29,985 bases of DNA, from assembly GCA_012064415.1 (NCBI GenBank), contig SSNU01000183.1:1-29985 (forward strand). The letters run 5' to 3'. The position numbers and the translations under genes were made by a program. Below are positions 20,591 through 29,317 of the stretch, piece after piece. This DNA comes from Gyrodactylus bullatarudis (Eukaryota; Platyhelminthes; Monogenea; Gyrodactylidea; Gyrodactylidae). The notes below the pieces were generated by a model. That model was not told the DNA's origin. It saw only the letters and a program-made list of their open reading frames with translations, and ran no database searches. Position 1 is the first letter of the stretch. Each line of letters begins with the position of its first letter.

Positions 20591-21430
20591 ACTTCAGTTT
20601 GAGTTTCTTGATCGAGGTAGAAAATTATTATTATGACTTATTGTTTGAGATTCAGTATTATGAGGTGGATATAACTCTGTCATTTCTTCTAGTCAAAACC
20701 CAGCCCCAGATATCACTGCGAGTACAAGCAACTAGAACTGGAACAATAAATAATACTCCTTCTTTCTTGTTATCTAAAAATACCACTATTTCTCTTTTTC
20801 TACAAAATATAAGATCCTTATTTTCTGTCTATTTTCTTCTAAAAGCCTTTATATCAAACACTCAATATGATTTATACTGTTTTACTGAGACATGGCTGCA
20901 CGACTCTCACTCCGATAATAGTCTCTACTTTGATGGTTATGTTTTTATAAGATCTGAAAGAGTTGGTGATAAACATGGAGGAGTTATAATTTTTATAAAG
21001 AAATCATTTGATATTGTGTCATCAACCTGTTCCTCTATTAATAAGAATGAATTTCTAAACTGTGCTATTAAACTAAATGAGCAAACAATTTTAAACATTA
21101 TTCTAATTTATAGAAAACCTAATAATACAATTAGTGATAATTCCTCCTTAATAAACTCTGTAAATGATTTAGTAAATACAGGCAGTGAAATCAAATCTCA
21201 ACCTTCCTAACGAAAATTGGAATGATTCCAACTATCAACAATTGAAAAAAACTTCATTAATGAACTTTGATGTTCAAAAAACATTTCCAACTAAAGACCA
21301 TTATGGAGTGTATGCCATGATAACTTTTCCAAACATTGAAATCTTATAGGATGTAACCGATATAGATAAATATTTTGAATTCACTGATTTTAACCCTTTC
21401 GATGCCGTTTGAAAACCAATAAAGATAGCT
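20591..21430 (+). pseudogene. LINE copy 3, endonuclease domain
   Basis: The + strand encodes most of an APE-type LINE endonuclease. ISLFLQNIRSLF contains the early asparagine motif (near 20790-20825). LYCFTETWLHDS carries the catalytic glutamate (near 20871-20906). DKHGGVIIFIKKSFDIV follows, then NIILIYRKPNN near 21096-21128. The reading frame stops at 21208-21210 where the copy loses phase. The expected next motif is visible in another frame (NLPNENWNDSN at about 21202-21234), followed by a KDHYGVYAMI block near 21294-21323. The RT domain is absent: similarity fades after about 21430. Residues before about 20780 do not look like endonuclease. Confidence 0.8.
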
Positions 21431-21594
21431 TTCTAATTCTTTTTGCATGTTTCTTAGAATTTTTTTTGATAAAATTTAGAAAATCGATATTTTTGAATTC
21501 CAACTTCTTCCACTAGATATTTTAATGGACATATATGTCCAAACGGCTCTTAAGGGTAACAATTTTTAACTGGTTAATTTTTATATGAAATCAA

Positions 21595-22143
21595 CAAAAA
21601 TATACAGAATACCAATCCTTAGTAGATGCAGGCCTGATCACTCTTGAAGAGTCCTTCTCCATGATTAAAAGAGATACAGACATCAGTCGCTTGTATCTGC
21701 TTCCGAAAGTCCACAAGCAAACTCCAGAATTAACTTTTCGACCCATATTAGATATGTCATCGAGTCCCCAACACAATTCAGTCAAGTGGTTGAGTGACAA
21801 TCTCATGCCATTGAGAAACCAATTATGCTCCTATTCCGTATCGAATGCAATGAAAGCCATATAGAGGATCCGGCAGACCAATTTCCAGGGATGTAAAATG
21901 GTGTCCTTTGATGTTACTTCCCTGTTCACAAACGTGCCCCTTAAAGAAACAATTAAGTTTATAAAGGATCAGATGATTAAATTCCCTTCTCTTTGTAGAA
22001 TTCCACCGGAAACAATGGGAGATCTGATATTCATGACAGTGAAAAACATTGACTTCAAATTCGGAGGAGTCTATTACAAACAAATTGATGGAGTTGCTAT
22101 GGGAAGCCATATAGGTCCATTATTAGCAGACATGTTTTTGGCC
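21595..22143 (+). pseudogene. Penelope-like element RT fragment (PLE 3)
   Basis: The frame from 21601 reads SRLYLLPKVHKQTPELTFRP, then DMSSSPQHNSVKWLSDNLMP. After an in-frame TAG at 21862-21864 it gives motif A MVSFDVTSLFTNVPLKETI (21898-21954) and the motif B region KQIDGVAMGSHIGPLLADMF (22078-22137). These are strong PLE RT signatures, and the motif A aspartate is intact. The fragment ends sharply at about 22143, where a LINE 3' end joins it, so motif C, the thumb and the endonuclease are missing. Confidence 0.88.
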
Positions 22144-22302
22144 ATTTATATTATTATTCTTATATAAAAACGTAGAGTTATAAATATTAAATTATTATAC
22201 ATATTTTGTGAGAAGATTAATTTCTATCAACTTTTTATATGAAAATGAAAATTGTAAAGCAGAACATGTGTTGTTCAATAAATTTTTCATTTCATTTCAA
22301 TT
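22144..22302 (+). repeat. LINE-type 3' end repeat, copy C (5'-truncated)
   Basis: This matches the last 160 bases of copy A (from TTATATTATTATTCTTAT, near 1225) through TGTTCAATAAAT and a short (ATTTC)n tail. It is fused directly to the PLE 3 coding sequence. A short 3' end plus tail is typical of an abortive target-primed insertion, though PLE sequence does not resume on the far side. Confidence 0.75.
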
Positions 22303-22875
22303 GTTTTATTTTACAAACTCGTCCAACGAATTGCCAACTGAATCGTTTCCGTTTCTCCCCTCTTTTCTGATTAGCGATAATTTTTGATTCCTCTCGGTTC
22401 ATATTAGCTACAGGTTGAGAATTAATTTGAATACTAACTTCCGTTACCTTTTCTTGTTTTGCGCTTAAATTCTCATTTGCAATTTTTGCTGTGGCACAAC
22501 TGACTTGATTGTATTGAGAAATATTATTACTTGCTCGATTTTTTCATTATTACGTCATGCTTCTTAGCTAGAGATAATATATGTTACAGTTTCCTTTCCC
22601 ACTCCATCGAAAATAAAAGATTATCAAAATTAATTTGGGAGAAAGCAAAGGTTACGAGCCAATTTTTACTACAACCCTAAAATACCCCATAGAAGAATCG
22701 GACAACGATGACCCGGATACTAGATTGAACGTAACACAAACCTCAACATTAGTTGATATTGACTCTATTTCTGAACTGATTTGCATTGAGACTTGCTCGA
22801 TTTGTTCAATTGTTGAATTTGCATCAGTCATGTCATTATTAGCAACTTGACTCGAAGAACAGAATAGTTTACCTG
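22303..22875 (-). pseudogene. Minus-strand repeat-bearing coding relic related to 18028-18234
   Basis: Two minus-strand stretches resemble each other. The first, after an acceptor-like TTTTAATTTCAG at 22875, reads CSSSQVANNDMTDANSTIEQ and IEQVSMQISSE. The second reads CATAKIANENLSAKQEKVTE and VSIQINSQPVANMNREE, then a basic tail KRGEKRKRFSWQF. The second aligns with the tail at 18028-18234 (ITSQPVISDKRE, KRKRKRYSGQLQ). Stops separate the parts. It is probably the C-terminus of a transposon protein with a repeated Ser/Gln-rich linker. The family is unknown and the PIP-like end seen at 18028 is lost here. Confidence 0.4.
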
Positions 22876-24237
22876 AAATTAAAAAGTAGAATTTTTACAA
22901 ATTTTTTAGACAATTAATCCACTAGCAAAGTGTTTTCACTGATATTTACTATAGTGGTCTGCAAAAAAATTGTTACCACTCATATTTGGCCATTACTCGG
23001 GTATCTTAAGTCATCATGGAACAAATTTTATATCAGATTATAGATAACTAAATTTACTATCGGTTGACATACAGATTTGTATTTTTATGCCACTAATAAG
23101 CTTCAGAATTCAATTTTACTATTTTTTATTGAAAGTAAAAACGAAAAATTAAATGTTACCACTCTATATCCATATGAACTCTAACTAGATCGAGATTGTC
23201 TTCTCACACCTAGATGTTAGAACTCGGATAAGCAGGTGTCAATTCCGCACCATAAAATTTTTGTCATAATTTCTTTTTTGTGAGAGATGAAATTCCCAGA
23301 CAAAGTTAATGTATTATTAAATCTTCTAGTTTAGAATCACAACGAAATTGCAGGATATGATTAAATGAATATATTTCAATGAAGCAGATGATTCTGCCCA
23401 AAATTTGGATTTTTATTCAGCTCATAAGAGCTCCAAGATTGAAATAATCTTTAAGTAAAAACTCATAAAAAATATTCTTCATTCTTTGTACATTTGTATA
23501 CGGTCTTTCAATGGAATAGATCATGCTAAACTAGTATACACATGCGCATGGTAACTCTCCCATCATCATCCTATGTTTATCCTATCCCTCTTCAGCAGAC
23601 GAATTTTACATTAACAGTATTTTATCTTCTACTAAATCATTACTATATTTATTTACATTACTCATAATGCAATAAACCTAGCCATAAATACTCATATGCC
23701 ATACATAATCGACCAATCAGAATACAAGGTTATCTTTTACAGAGGTTCCAAAAGGTGTATAACAAAATTCGATCCAAAAAAATTCATCGCATCAACGAAC
23801 TAAAATTTTTTTTCATTATTCATTTAACTTTTAAATTTTTTTTTTTATTTATTGAAAAAAAGCCTTTTTAGTTGTTATTTTCTACTATTGAACTTTATAG
23901 AAAGAGTGACCATCCTTACTTTGAATAGTTTTCTATAAATATTTTGAGAATAAAAAAGCCATCATTTGTTTCAACCGCTTGTTTTCATTCTAAGTAATGT
24001 TGGGAAAATTATTTCCAGTGTTTTAGAAAAACGAGACAATTCGAGTTACCTGCTATGAAAATAAATAAACTAGAGATAAGTCAATACTAATTTAATTTCA
24101 TTTATTGGTCGATCTTATTGGGGTAGAAAGATTTTACTGTGAAATAACAATAACAAACTCGACTCGAGATTCTCAAGGCTGTACCTCTTTGAATGACCGT
24201 ATTCAAATTCTATAGGGTATTAATTTTTTAATTCTAG
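22876..24237. other. Intronic sequence; one scrambled repeat, one possible mariner-type end
   Basis: No gene is seen. Near 22952-22990 the sequence TATAGTGGTCTGCAAAAAAA followed by TTGTTACCACT resembles the end of a Tc1/mariner-type element. A second GTTACCACT lies near 23154, but no transposase accompanies either. The 23484-23570 repeat is listed separately. The end of the stretch (TTTTTTAATTCTAG) is the exon 5 acceptor. Confidence 0.35.
23484..23570. repeat. Rearranged copy of the 7863-7945 repeat
   Basis: TCTTTGTACATTTGTATACG to ATGCTAAAC is identical over about 49 bases to 7898-7945. The following GTATACACATGCGCATGGTA with ACTCTCCCA is an inverted, slightly diverged copy of 7863-7896. 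The two parts have therefore switched order and relative orientation compared with the first copy. Confidence 0.65.
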
Positions 24238-24498
24238 GTAAAAATTTGATCGTCGAAAAATTGAATGAAGATAATGAGGGAGAAAAAATAATTGTAAATC
24301 TTGCTGTACTAGAAGCAAATCAAATAGCTTTTTATCAAATCGAAAATAATGTGAAGAAATTAGTTTATCATATTTATTTATCAACTCAAATGGGCTATGT
24401 TAGAACAAAACCATTGATAACAAGGAACTTCGTTAATTATGAATTTCAATTTGAAGAAAACGGGAATATGCTGACCGATATGATGGCCAATTCATATG
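24238..24498 (+). CDS. Putative exon 5 (phase 1-1, 261 nt, GC donor)
   Basis: The acceptor TTTTTTAATTCTAG ends at 24237. The open frame reads KNLIVEKLNEDNEGEKIIVN, then LEANQIAFYQIENNVKKLVY, then VRTKPLITRNFVNYEFQFEE, and on to MANSY. The only border that keeps phase 1 with a good consensus is ATG|GCAAGT at 24499, a GC-AG type donor. That gives two bases, 86 codons and one base. The frame continues to TAA at 24588-24590, so a terminal exon of 353 nt is the alternative. Joining with exon 4 gives GGT and with exon 6 gives GAT. The domain is not recognised. Confidence 0.55.
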
Positions 24499-24721
24499 GC
24501 AAGTTTTGTTCATTCAAATATATATATTCTTCTCCTACCTTCCTCATGAGCTCAGAAACCAATAACAGCAAATATAATGAATTAAAATAATTTTAAGAAC
24601 CATACAGAACCATAAGATATTCTTAAAATATTGGTCATTCCAAAAAAATACACACAGAAAATTATTACGTATTATATGACCTATATATTATATGCTCCTT
24701 TTGAAATATATATGTACTAAA

Positions 24722-24833
24722 AGCTTTTTAGCCCTTACCCTCACAGCAATTTAAAATATCACAATGTGTTTAGATTAAAAATATTCTTTGAATTTAAAAT
24801 ATGCTGTATTTGCATTTTTGAGAACCTAGTTAG
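24722..24833. repeat. Dispersed repeat shared with 1403-1510
   Basis: This is a diverged copy, in the same direction, of the 1403-1510 repeat: TACCCTCACAGCA, AAAATATCACAATGTGTTTAG and ATGCTGTATTTGCATTTTTG. An open stretch begins directly after it. Confidence 0.55.
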
Positions 24834-25024
24834 TGGAAAGAGAGTTAGATTTAGTATTAGATATACTTCGAAAACTTAAACGTTTATACTCGAAACATAG
24901 TTTAAGTGGAAGACATAAGCTGCCTGATATCCTTGAAGATATTTTTGAGTTGCTGATGCTGAATATGAAAGTCCTGCACATACGTACTTTGAAGCTGTTC
25001 TTGGTAGTAAGTAAAATTAGCTAA
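24833..25024 (+). other. Orphan open stretch, leucine-rich, unidentified
   Basis: The + frame reads LDLVLDILRKLKRLYSKHSL, then LPDILEDIFELLMLNMKVLH, to a stop at 25022-25024. Protein-like residues may continue in another frame (PSVIKSLNANTKCMLTDLRN near 25070-25130). It looks helical and could be a transposon scrap next to the dispersed repeat. It has no phase-1 splice borders like the exon series. No family is recognised. Confidence 0.3.
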
Positions 25025-25589
25025 CCTTTAAGTTCCAAAACTGCATAGGCGTTTGATTAAAGGGTATCCAAGTGTTATCAAATCATTGAATGCAAACACA
25101 AAATGCATGCTCACCGATCTTAGAAATGATCATAAGCAAGAATTTGCTATTTGACGAGCACAAGAAGAACCTCTTGGATAAATCCATATGCACTTCAAAT
25201 GCAGAAACTAAAGTGAAGCAAAATTAAAAAGCGAAATTTGTAAAAACATGCATAAGATGGATTTTAAAATGGGTAAAACAAGTTTATCCATATAAAAGAG
25301 CAAAAATTTTCAAACATCTTGTACCTAAACAATATTTTTTTCATGCTGGAAAATTAAACAAAATTGTCAGTACAGTTAAAAAGTGAAATTTTCTCGCAAA
25401 ATTAGCAACGATTTTTGGATAAATTAGGGGTAGAGATTTTTTAAATCCCCTCCCCCTTTCACACATTTATATTCTAATTATACAATATATAATTTACAAT
25501 GTATATTAAAGGCTTTCTTATATCTGAATATAGAGATATCTATAAAATCAGACATCATCTTTTCAATAAAAGTTAACTAACCCAATATT

Positions 25590-25850
25590 CCATCCTTCGA
25601 CTCAAGCATCTTTAAGATCAACTTGCCCATACTATTCCAGCGAGTCGGACAAAACGAGGGAACAATGCAATTGATATGGATATACTCTGCCTGCTTAACT
25701 CTGTAATTTTTATTGTTACGAAGTTTTGTACCCTAATCGATTACTTTTTGATAAGGGGCTTAATAGTTTCTTCGTCGTAAGTTGACTTAAGCACAACGTT
25801 TAACATATGAGCTACACAATTAGGGCTTTTGTTTTCGAACTTATCAAATG
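25590..25850 (-). pseudogene. hAT-superfamily transposase relic with TRWNS motif
   Basis: The minus strand reads NTFDKFENKSPNCVAHMLNV with VLKSTYDEETI (near 25755-25850). In another frame it reads CPTRWNSMGKLILKMLESKD (near 25590-25650). C.AH.LN followed by C-TRWNS is the standard order in hAT transposases. A frame change and stops separate them, and the catalytic start and the dimerisation end are missing. Confidence 0.65.
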
Positions 25851-25874
25851 TATTTGAGTCTTTTACAGTCAGTA

Positions 25875-25945
25875 CTTTTTACTGTTTTTATTCAAAAAGA
25901 CGGGATAGCCATAGGTTCACCTCTAAGTACAGTTAATTACACACA
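25875..25945 (+). pseudogene. Penelope-like RT motif B scrap
   Basis: FTVFIQKDGIAIGSPLST matches the PLE 'YxQxDGVAMGSPLSP' motif. PLE similarity does not extend clearly to either side, so this is a very short remnant embedded among other relics. The longer open frame to 26402 is not PLE-like beyond this point. Confidence 0.6.
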
Positions 25946-26154
25946 TCATGGCTCGCTGGATGAATTATTTTCATTCCAAATCTATATTTATACCTCTCTG
26001 CTCCTCATCAGGTTGACCAATAATATGCAAAAAAACCAACAACCAATAGAATTTAAGTATTTTCCTAACCAATTTTTCTTCCACTTCTCACCAACTCTAG
26101 GCTATGAACATACCACATTTTTATGTAAAAATAAAATAATTTATTCATTAAAAT

Positions 26155-26390
26155 CAAAAATATCATCAATTTTTTCTTTTTCAATTCTACGCCAAATTTT
26201 GGTTTCGGTAAACTGTTTGAGCATACCATTCTTCTTGCGAGATCTTAAAAAGTTAAATATTATATTCATTTCTCGAGTTATGCCTATTGGCTTTTCTTCA
26301 TTTGTAACATCAACAAATTTTAAACTTCTGAAGCAGTTTACAATTGTCTTGGTCTCAACATTATCCCATGCTTCAATTAAAATTCAATAT
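26155..26390 (-). pseudogene. pogo/Tigger-like transposase C-terminal relic
   Basis: The minus frame reads IEAWDNVETKTIVNCFRSLK and then FVDVTNEEKPIG, like the 'AWxxVxxxTIxNCFxkAGF' segment after the DDE core of pogo/Tigger (CENP-B type) transposases. A basic stretch (FNFLRSRKKNGMLKQF, KIWRRIEKEKIDD) and a stop follow. The catalytic part is not found upstream at 26400-27091. Confidence 0.55.
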
Positions 26391-26399
26391 GGGACATAT

Positions 26400-27091
26400 T
26401 AAAAGGGGGTGGTTTTCAAGGGTTATAATGTTAAAGTTTTAAGGTAAAATGTAAAATGATTTGTATTAGAAAAAGAGTCCTAGTGCTCTATCGTGAGGAT
26501 TGTAATTGGCTTGAATTTGCCAATTATCAAATTTGTCAAAATCAATAGCATTGCTGGGTCAACAGTAATTGAGAAAACAATCTTTGAAGAGGCGAAAGGA
26601 AATAAACTTAAGAAAGAGTTGATATTGTGAAAAATAATAACCCATTGAAATATTTCATTCCGAATTGAAAGATTGTTGTGCCGAGAAAAAAGAGGAAATT
26701 CTTAAATATTCAAGAACTGGAAGAGACATCCCCAAGTCAGAGTTGAATATGAGAATTTTGGATTTAGCAGCAAATAATGCCAAAATCAAGTTTTCTTCTA
26801 CTTAATAGCAAATTATACAAGACACATTGAGAAGTATATCCCTGTGATGATATACAAAGAAAATTTAAATGAATGACGAGTCTCATAATGAATTTTAAAA
26901 GTCTCTTTTTGAATTGTATTTTTACTTAATTATAGCATGCGAAAAATGTACTAGATGCACATCTGCATATTTTATATGAAACTACACTCAATTACATTAG
27001 GCTTTTTCTACATAATTATATATTTCTATAATGAATTAAAATTGGTGTCAATTTGTGTAAAGAAAAGTATCATTTTCGTCTGTAAGACGTA
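26400..27091. other. Internal sequence of the inverted-repeat region, no gene assigned
   Basis: A + strand scrap near 26665-26800 reads AEKKEEILKYSRTGRDIPKS, which is protein-like but broken and of unknown family. The rest is AT-rich. Confidence 0.35.
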
Positions 27092-27395
27092 TAGAATATA
27101 AATGTGTGAAAGGGGGAGGGGATTTAAAAAATCTCTACCCCTAATTTATCCAAAAATTGTTGCTAATTTTGCGAGAAAATTTCACTTTTTAACTGTACTG
27201 ACAATTTTGGTTGATTTTCCAGCATGAAAAAAATATTCAGTGAATATCTTCGAGGAAATAAGGCAATTGATGTCTCAAAACGAAAAAAATTTTGTTTAGG
27301 TACAAGATGTTTGAAAATTTCCGCTCTTTTATATGGATAAACTTGTTTTAACCATTTTAAAATCCATCTTATGCATGTTTTTCACTTTTTAAAAT

Positions 27396-27900
27396 TTTTC
27401 CAAATTGTACCCAAACTTTGTTAGAAAATTTACAGAAGAAATTTTATATCTCAATAAAAGTTTGTATTTTTTTTAATTTTACCACCAGTGCAAATAACCC
27501 TCTAGTTCTCATGCGCAAAATAGAAGGATTTCATAATTTTTTCTAAAATGCTACTGATTAGACTCATGGGATCATTTTTTGTTCCGATAATTTATTTATC
27601 AGATCACTCCTTCATATATTTTTTCAATGAAGTCGTATACGTCCGATCGAATACAAAAAAATCAAGTCTACTAAGCGACCAATATATTTTTGATTACCTT
27701 GAAAGAAATGAGCACAACTTTTAGCGGGATTAATACACAAGATTTTTTTTGAGGAATGATATCTTTTTTTCTTGCAGACAAAACATATTCTTCGATCTTT
27801 TTCAAAATTAGCTTTCATAGGTAGGTTCGATACTTCCATTTGAATACTTTCCTATATAGGATTTAAAACCTACTATTATTAATATCTATTATTCTTACAG
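27396..27900. other. Intronic sequence before exon 6
   Basis: A minus-strand open stretch at 27624-27839 (ICFVCKKKRYHSSKKILCIN with further Cys/His) could be a scrap of a zinc-binding motif, but it is short and unsupported. The end, TATTATTCTTACAG, is a strong acceptor for exon 6. Confidence 0.4.
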
Positions 27901-28185
27901 ATTGCAATGAAATGCATGAGTTAAAGTCGGTTGCAAAATTTTTGAATTCAGAAACCAGTTTGAAATTCGATGCCCTGGAGATTTTCAAACGTTGCTTGTA
28001 TTTTTATGAAGATTCATCATTAAAGGCTAAAATTAATCTTAAATCAGCATCAATATCACGCTTTGAAATTGATAGCGTGTTAAATTATTTCATTTCAAGA
28101 GTTATATCGAACAATTTACCTGTTTATTTGGAAATAATAGGTAGAAGATCTTCTCATTGGTTGCCTTATCTTTTCCCGGCTACAA
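27901..28185 (+). CDS. Putative exon 6 (phase 1-1, 285 nt)
   Basis: The acceptor TTATTCTTACAG ends at 27900 and the donor GTAAGT starts at 28186, both near-consensus. The block reads CNEMHELKSVAKFLNSETSL, then ALEIFKRCLYFYEDSS, then SVLNYFISRVISNNLPVYLE, ending SSHWLPYLFPAT. Two bases, 94 codons and one base make it phase 1-1. It is the longest and has the best splice sites of the series. The mixture of helix- and strand-type segments matches no family I know. The codon joined with exon 7 is AAT. Confidence 0.65.
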
Positions 28186-28681
28186 GTAAGTTCATGAGTT
28201 TTCATAATTAATAGTTCGATAAATTAATTAAAGGGTTATTCACCATGTTAGTATCAATTTTTAAATTATTTTAACCAATAGTATAATAGACCGGTAATAT
28301 TTTCCAATGTAGTATCATATTTTTTTTATTTTAAATTACAGTATCAATACTAATAATTACTAATTTAATTAAAAACAATAAAGTAAATTCAATACATGAT
28401 GACTAGAGATAGTAATAAATCCCAAACTATCATATTGATTAGCCAATAGAATTCGAGTATTCAAACAACAAATCAGAATCAAGGAGATGAATACTTTCTC
28501 TTCCTCTGCCCTAAAATTGAACAAAATAAGAAAAGCGTTTGATCACTAGGACCTTTGGGTTGTTACTAGGATGGATTTGTTATCCAGATACCATTGTTAT
28601 TTTTAAGATATATTATTGAAAAATAAATAATGGGCGTCTCTTTAAAGTTTAGCTGTTAGGTATGCTATGCATTACATTCAG

Positions 28682-28752
28682 ATTACTTGACAGCAGATGG
28701 TGAAGTCATTTATGTAGGAGGGAATTATTTTGATGTGAATATTTTTATTTAG
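28682..28752 (+). CDS. Putative terminal exon 7 (71 nt, ends in TAG)
   Basis: The acceptor GCATTACATTCAG ends at 28681. The exon opens with two bases, as in all the earlier exons, and reads YLTADGEVIYVGGNYFDVNI plus two residues before TAG at 28750-28752. Its start phase matches the exon 6 donor across a 496-nt intron. No GT donor keeps the frame before the stop, so a last exon is the simplest reading. It is short, so chance is a real alternative. Confidence 0.4.
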
Positions 28753-28862
28753 ACATAAACATGTAATCATCAATATTAAATTTTTCACAATCAGATTGAA
28801 TCTTCTTCTGAAGATCTTTTCCATACCTTTTACAGAAGAAAATAAGACGTTACTTAATACTA

Positions 28863-28868
28863 AATAAA
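28863..28868 (+). promoter_or_regulatory. Candidate polyadenylation signal AATAAA
   Basis: AATAAA lies 110 bases after the putative terminal stop. In sequence this AT-rich the hexamer is common by chance, so it supports exon 7 only weakly. Confidence 0.3.
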
Positions 28869-29317
28869 ATACATGTAGATTCAAAATCAATGTTCATCTC
28901 CCGATATCAGTAAAAGATCCAGGATTTTGCAGTGTGGCTATTGAGTTTAACTTAAGAAAAATTTATATGAAAATAGCTTACCTCAGGACGAGTGTGATCC
29001 TTCCAATAAACCAAATAGTAAAAGTATATAATAATAAGGTAATACAAGCGATTAGCTCCTAAAGAAATCTCTGCCCCAAAATTTTTTCAAGTCCAAAAAT
29101 TATTCGTGAAAGGTACACCACTGACGCACCAACCCACTCTACCCTCTTGCTACACATTATACGCATTATTCAACTAACGGACTTTCACACCTATGAACAA
29201 AGACTATTCATTCATTCTTCACTATCTTTACATTCAGCTCAAGTATAATTATAAATCAACTATAGAATCAAACAGTGAATTTATTTGGAACACAATATAG
29301 ATTTATTTATCTTATAA
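28869..29317. other. Sequence between the putative gene end and the Merlin-like transposase
   Basis: No gene is recognised. The transposon's terminal inverted repeat should lie here if the element at the right edge is complete, but its partner is outside the window and cannot be compared. Confidence 0.35.

Larger units (their letters stand above)
25222..27395. mobile_element. Composite inverted-repeat region, arms about 255 and 304 bp
   Basis: The left arm 25222-25476 and right arm 27092-27395 are reverse complements with few differences, apart from about 60 bp present only in the right arm (near 27232-27300). Shared landmarks are GCATAAGATGGATTTTAAAA, CAAACATCTTGTACCTAAAC and CCCTCCCCCTTTCACACATT. 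The 1.6 kb between them holds relics of three families: hAT and pogo-like on the minus strand and a PLE scrap on the + strand. It may be a foldback element that collected insertions, or two opposed copies of one repeat. No target duplication was found. Confidence 0.65.

Noticed and set aside
21591..21806. A minus-strand coding region
   Set aside because: It is the antisense shadow of the PLE 3 reverse transcriptase, which carries the motifs.
25848..26402. A 184-residue host gene
   Set aside because: Only the first part (a PLE motif B scrap) is recognisable. The rest lies antisense to a pogo-like relic and is not protein-like.
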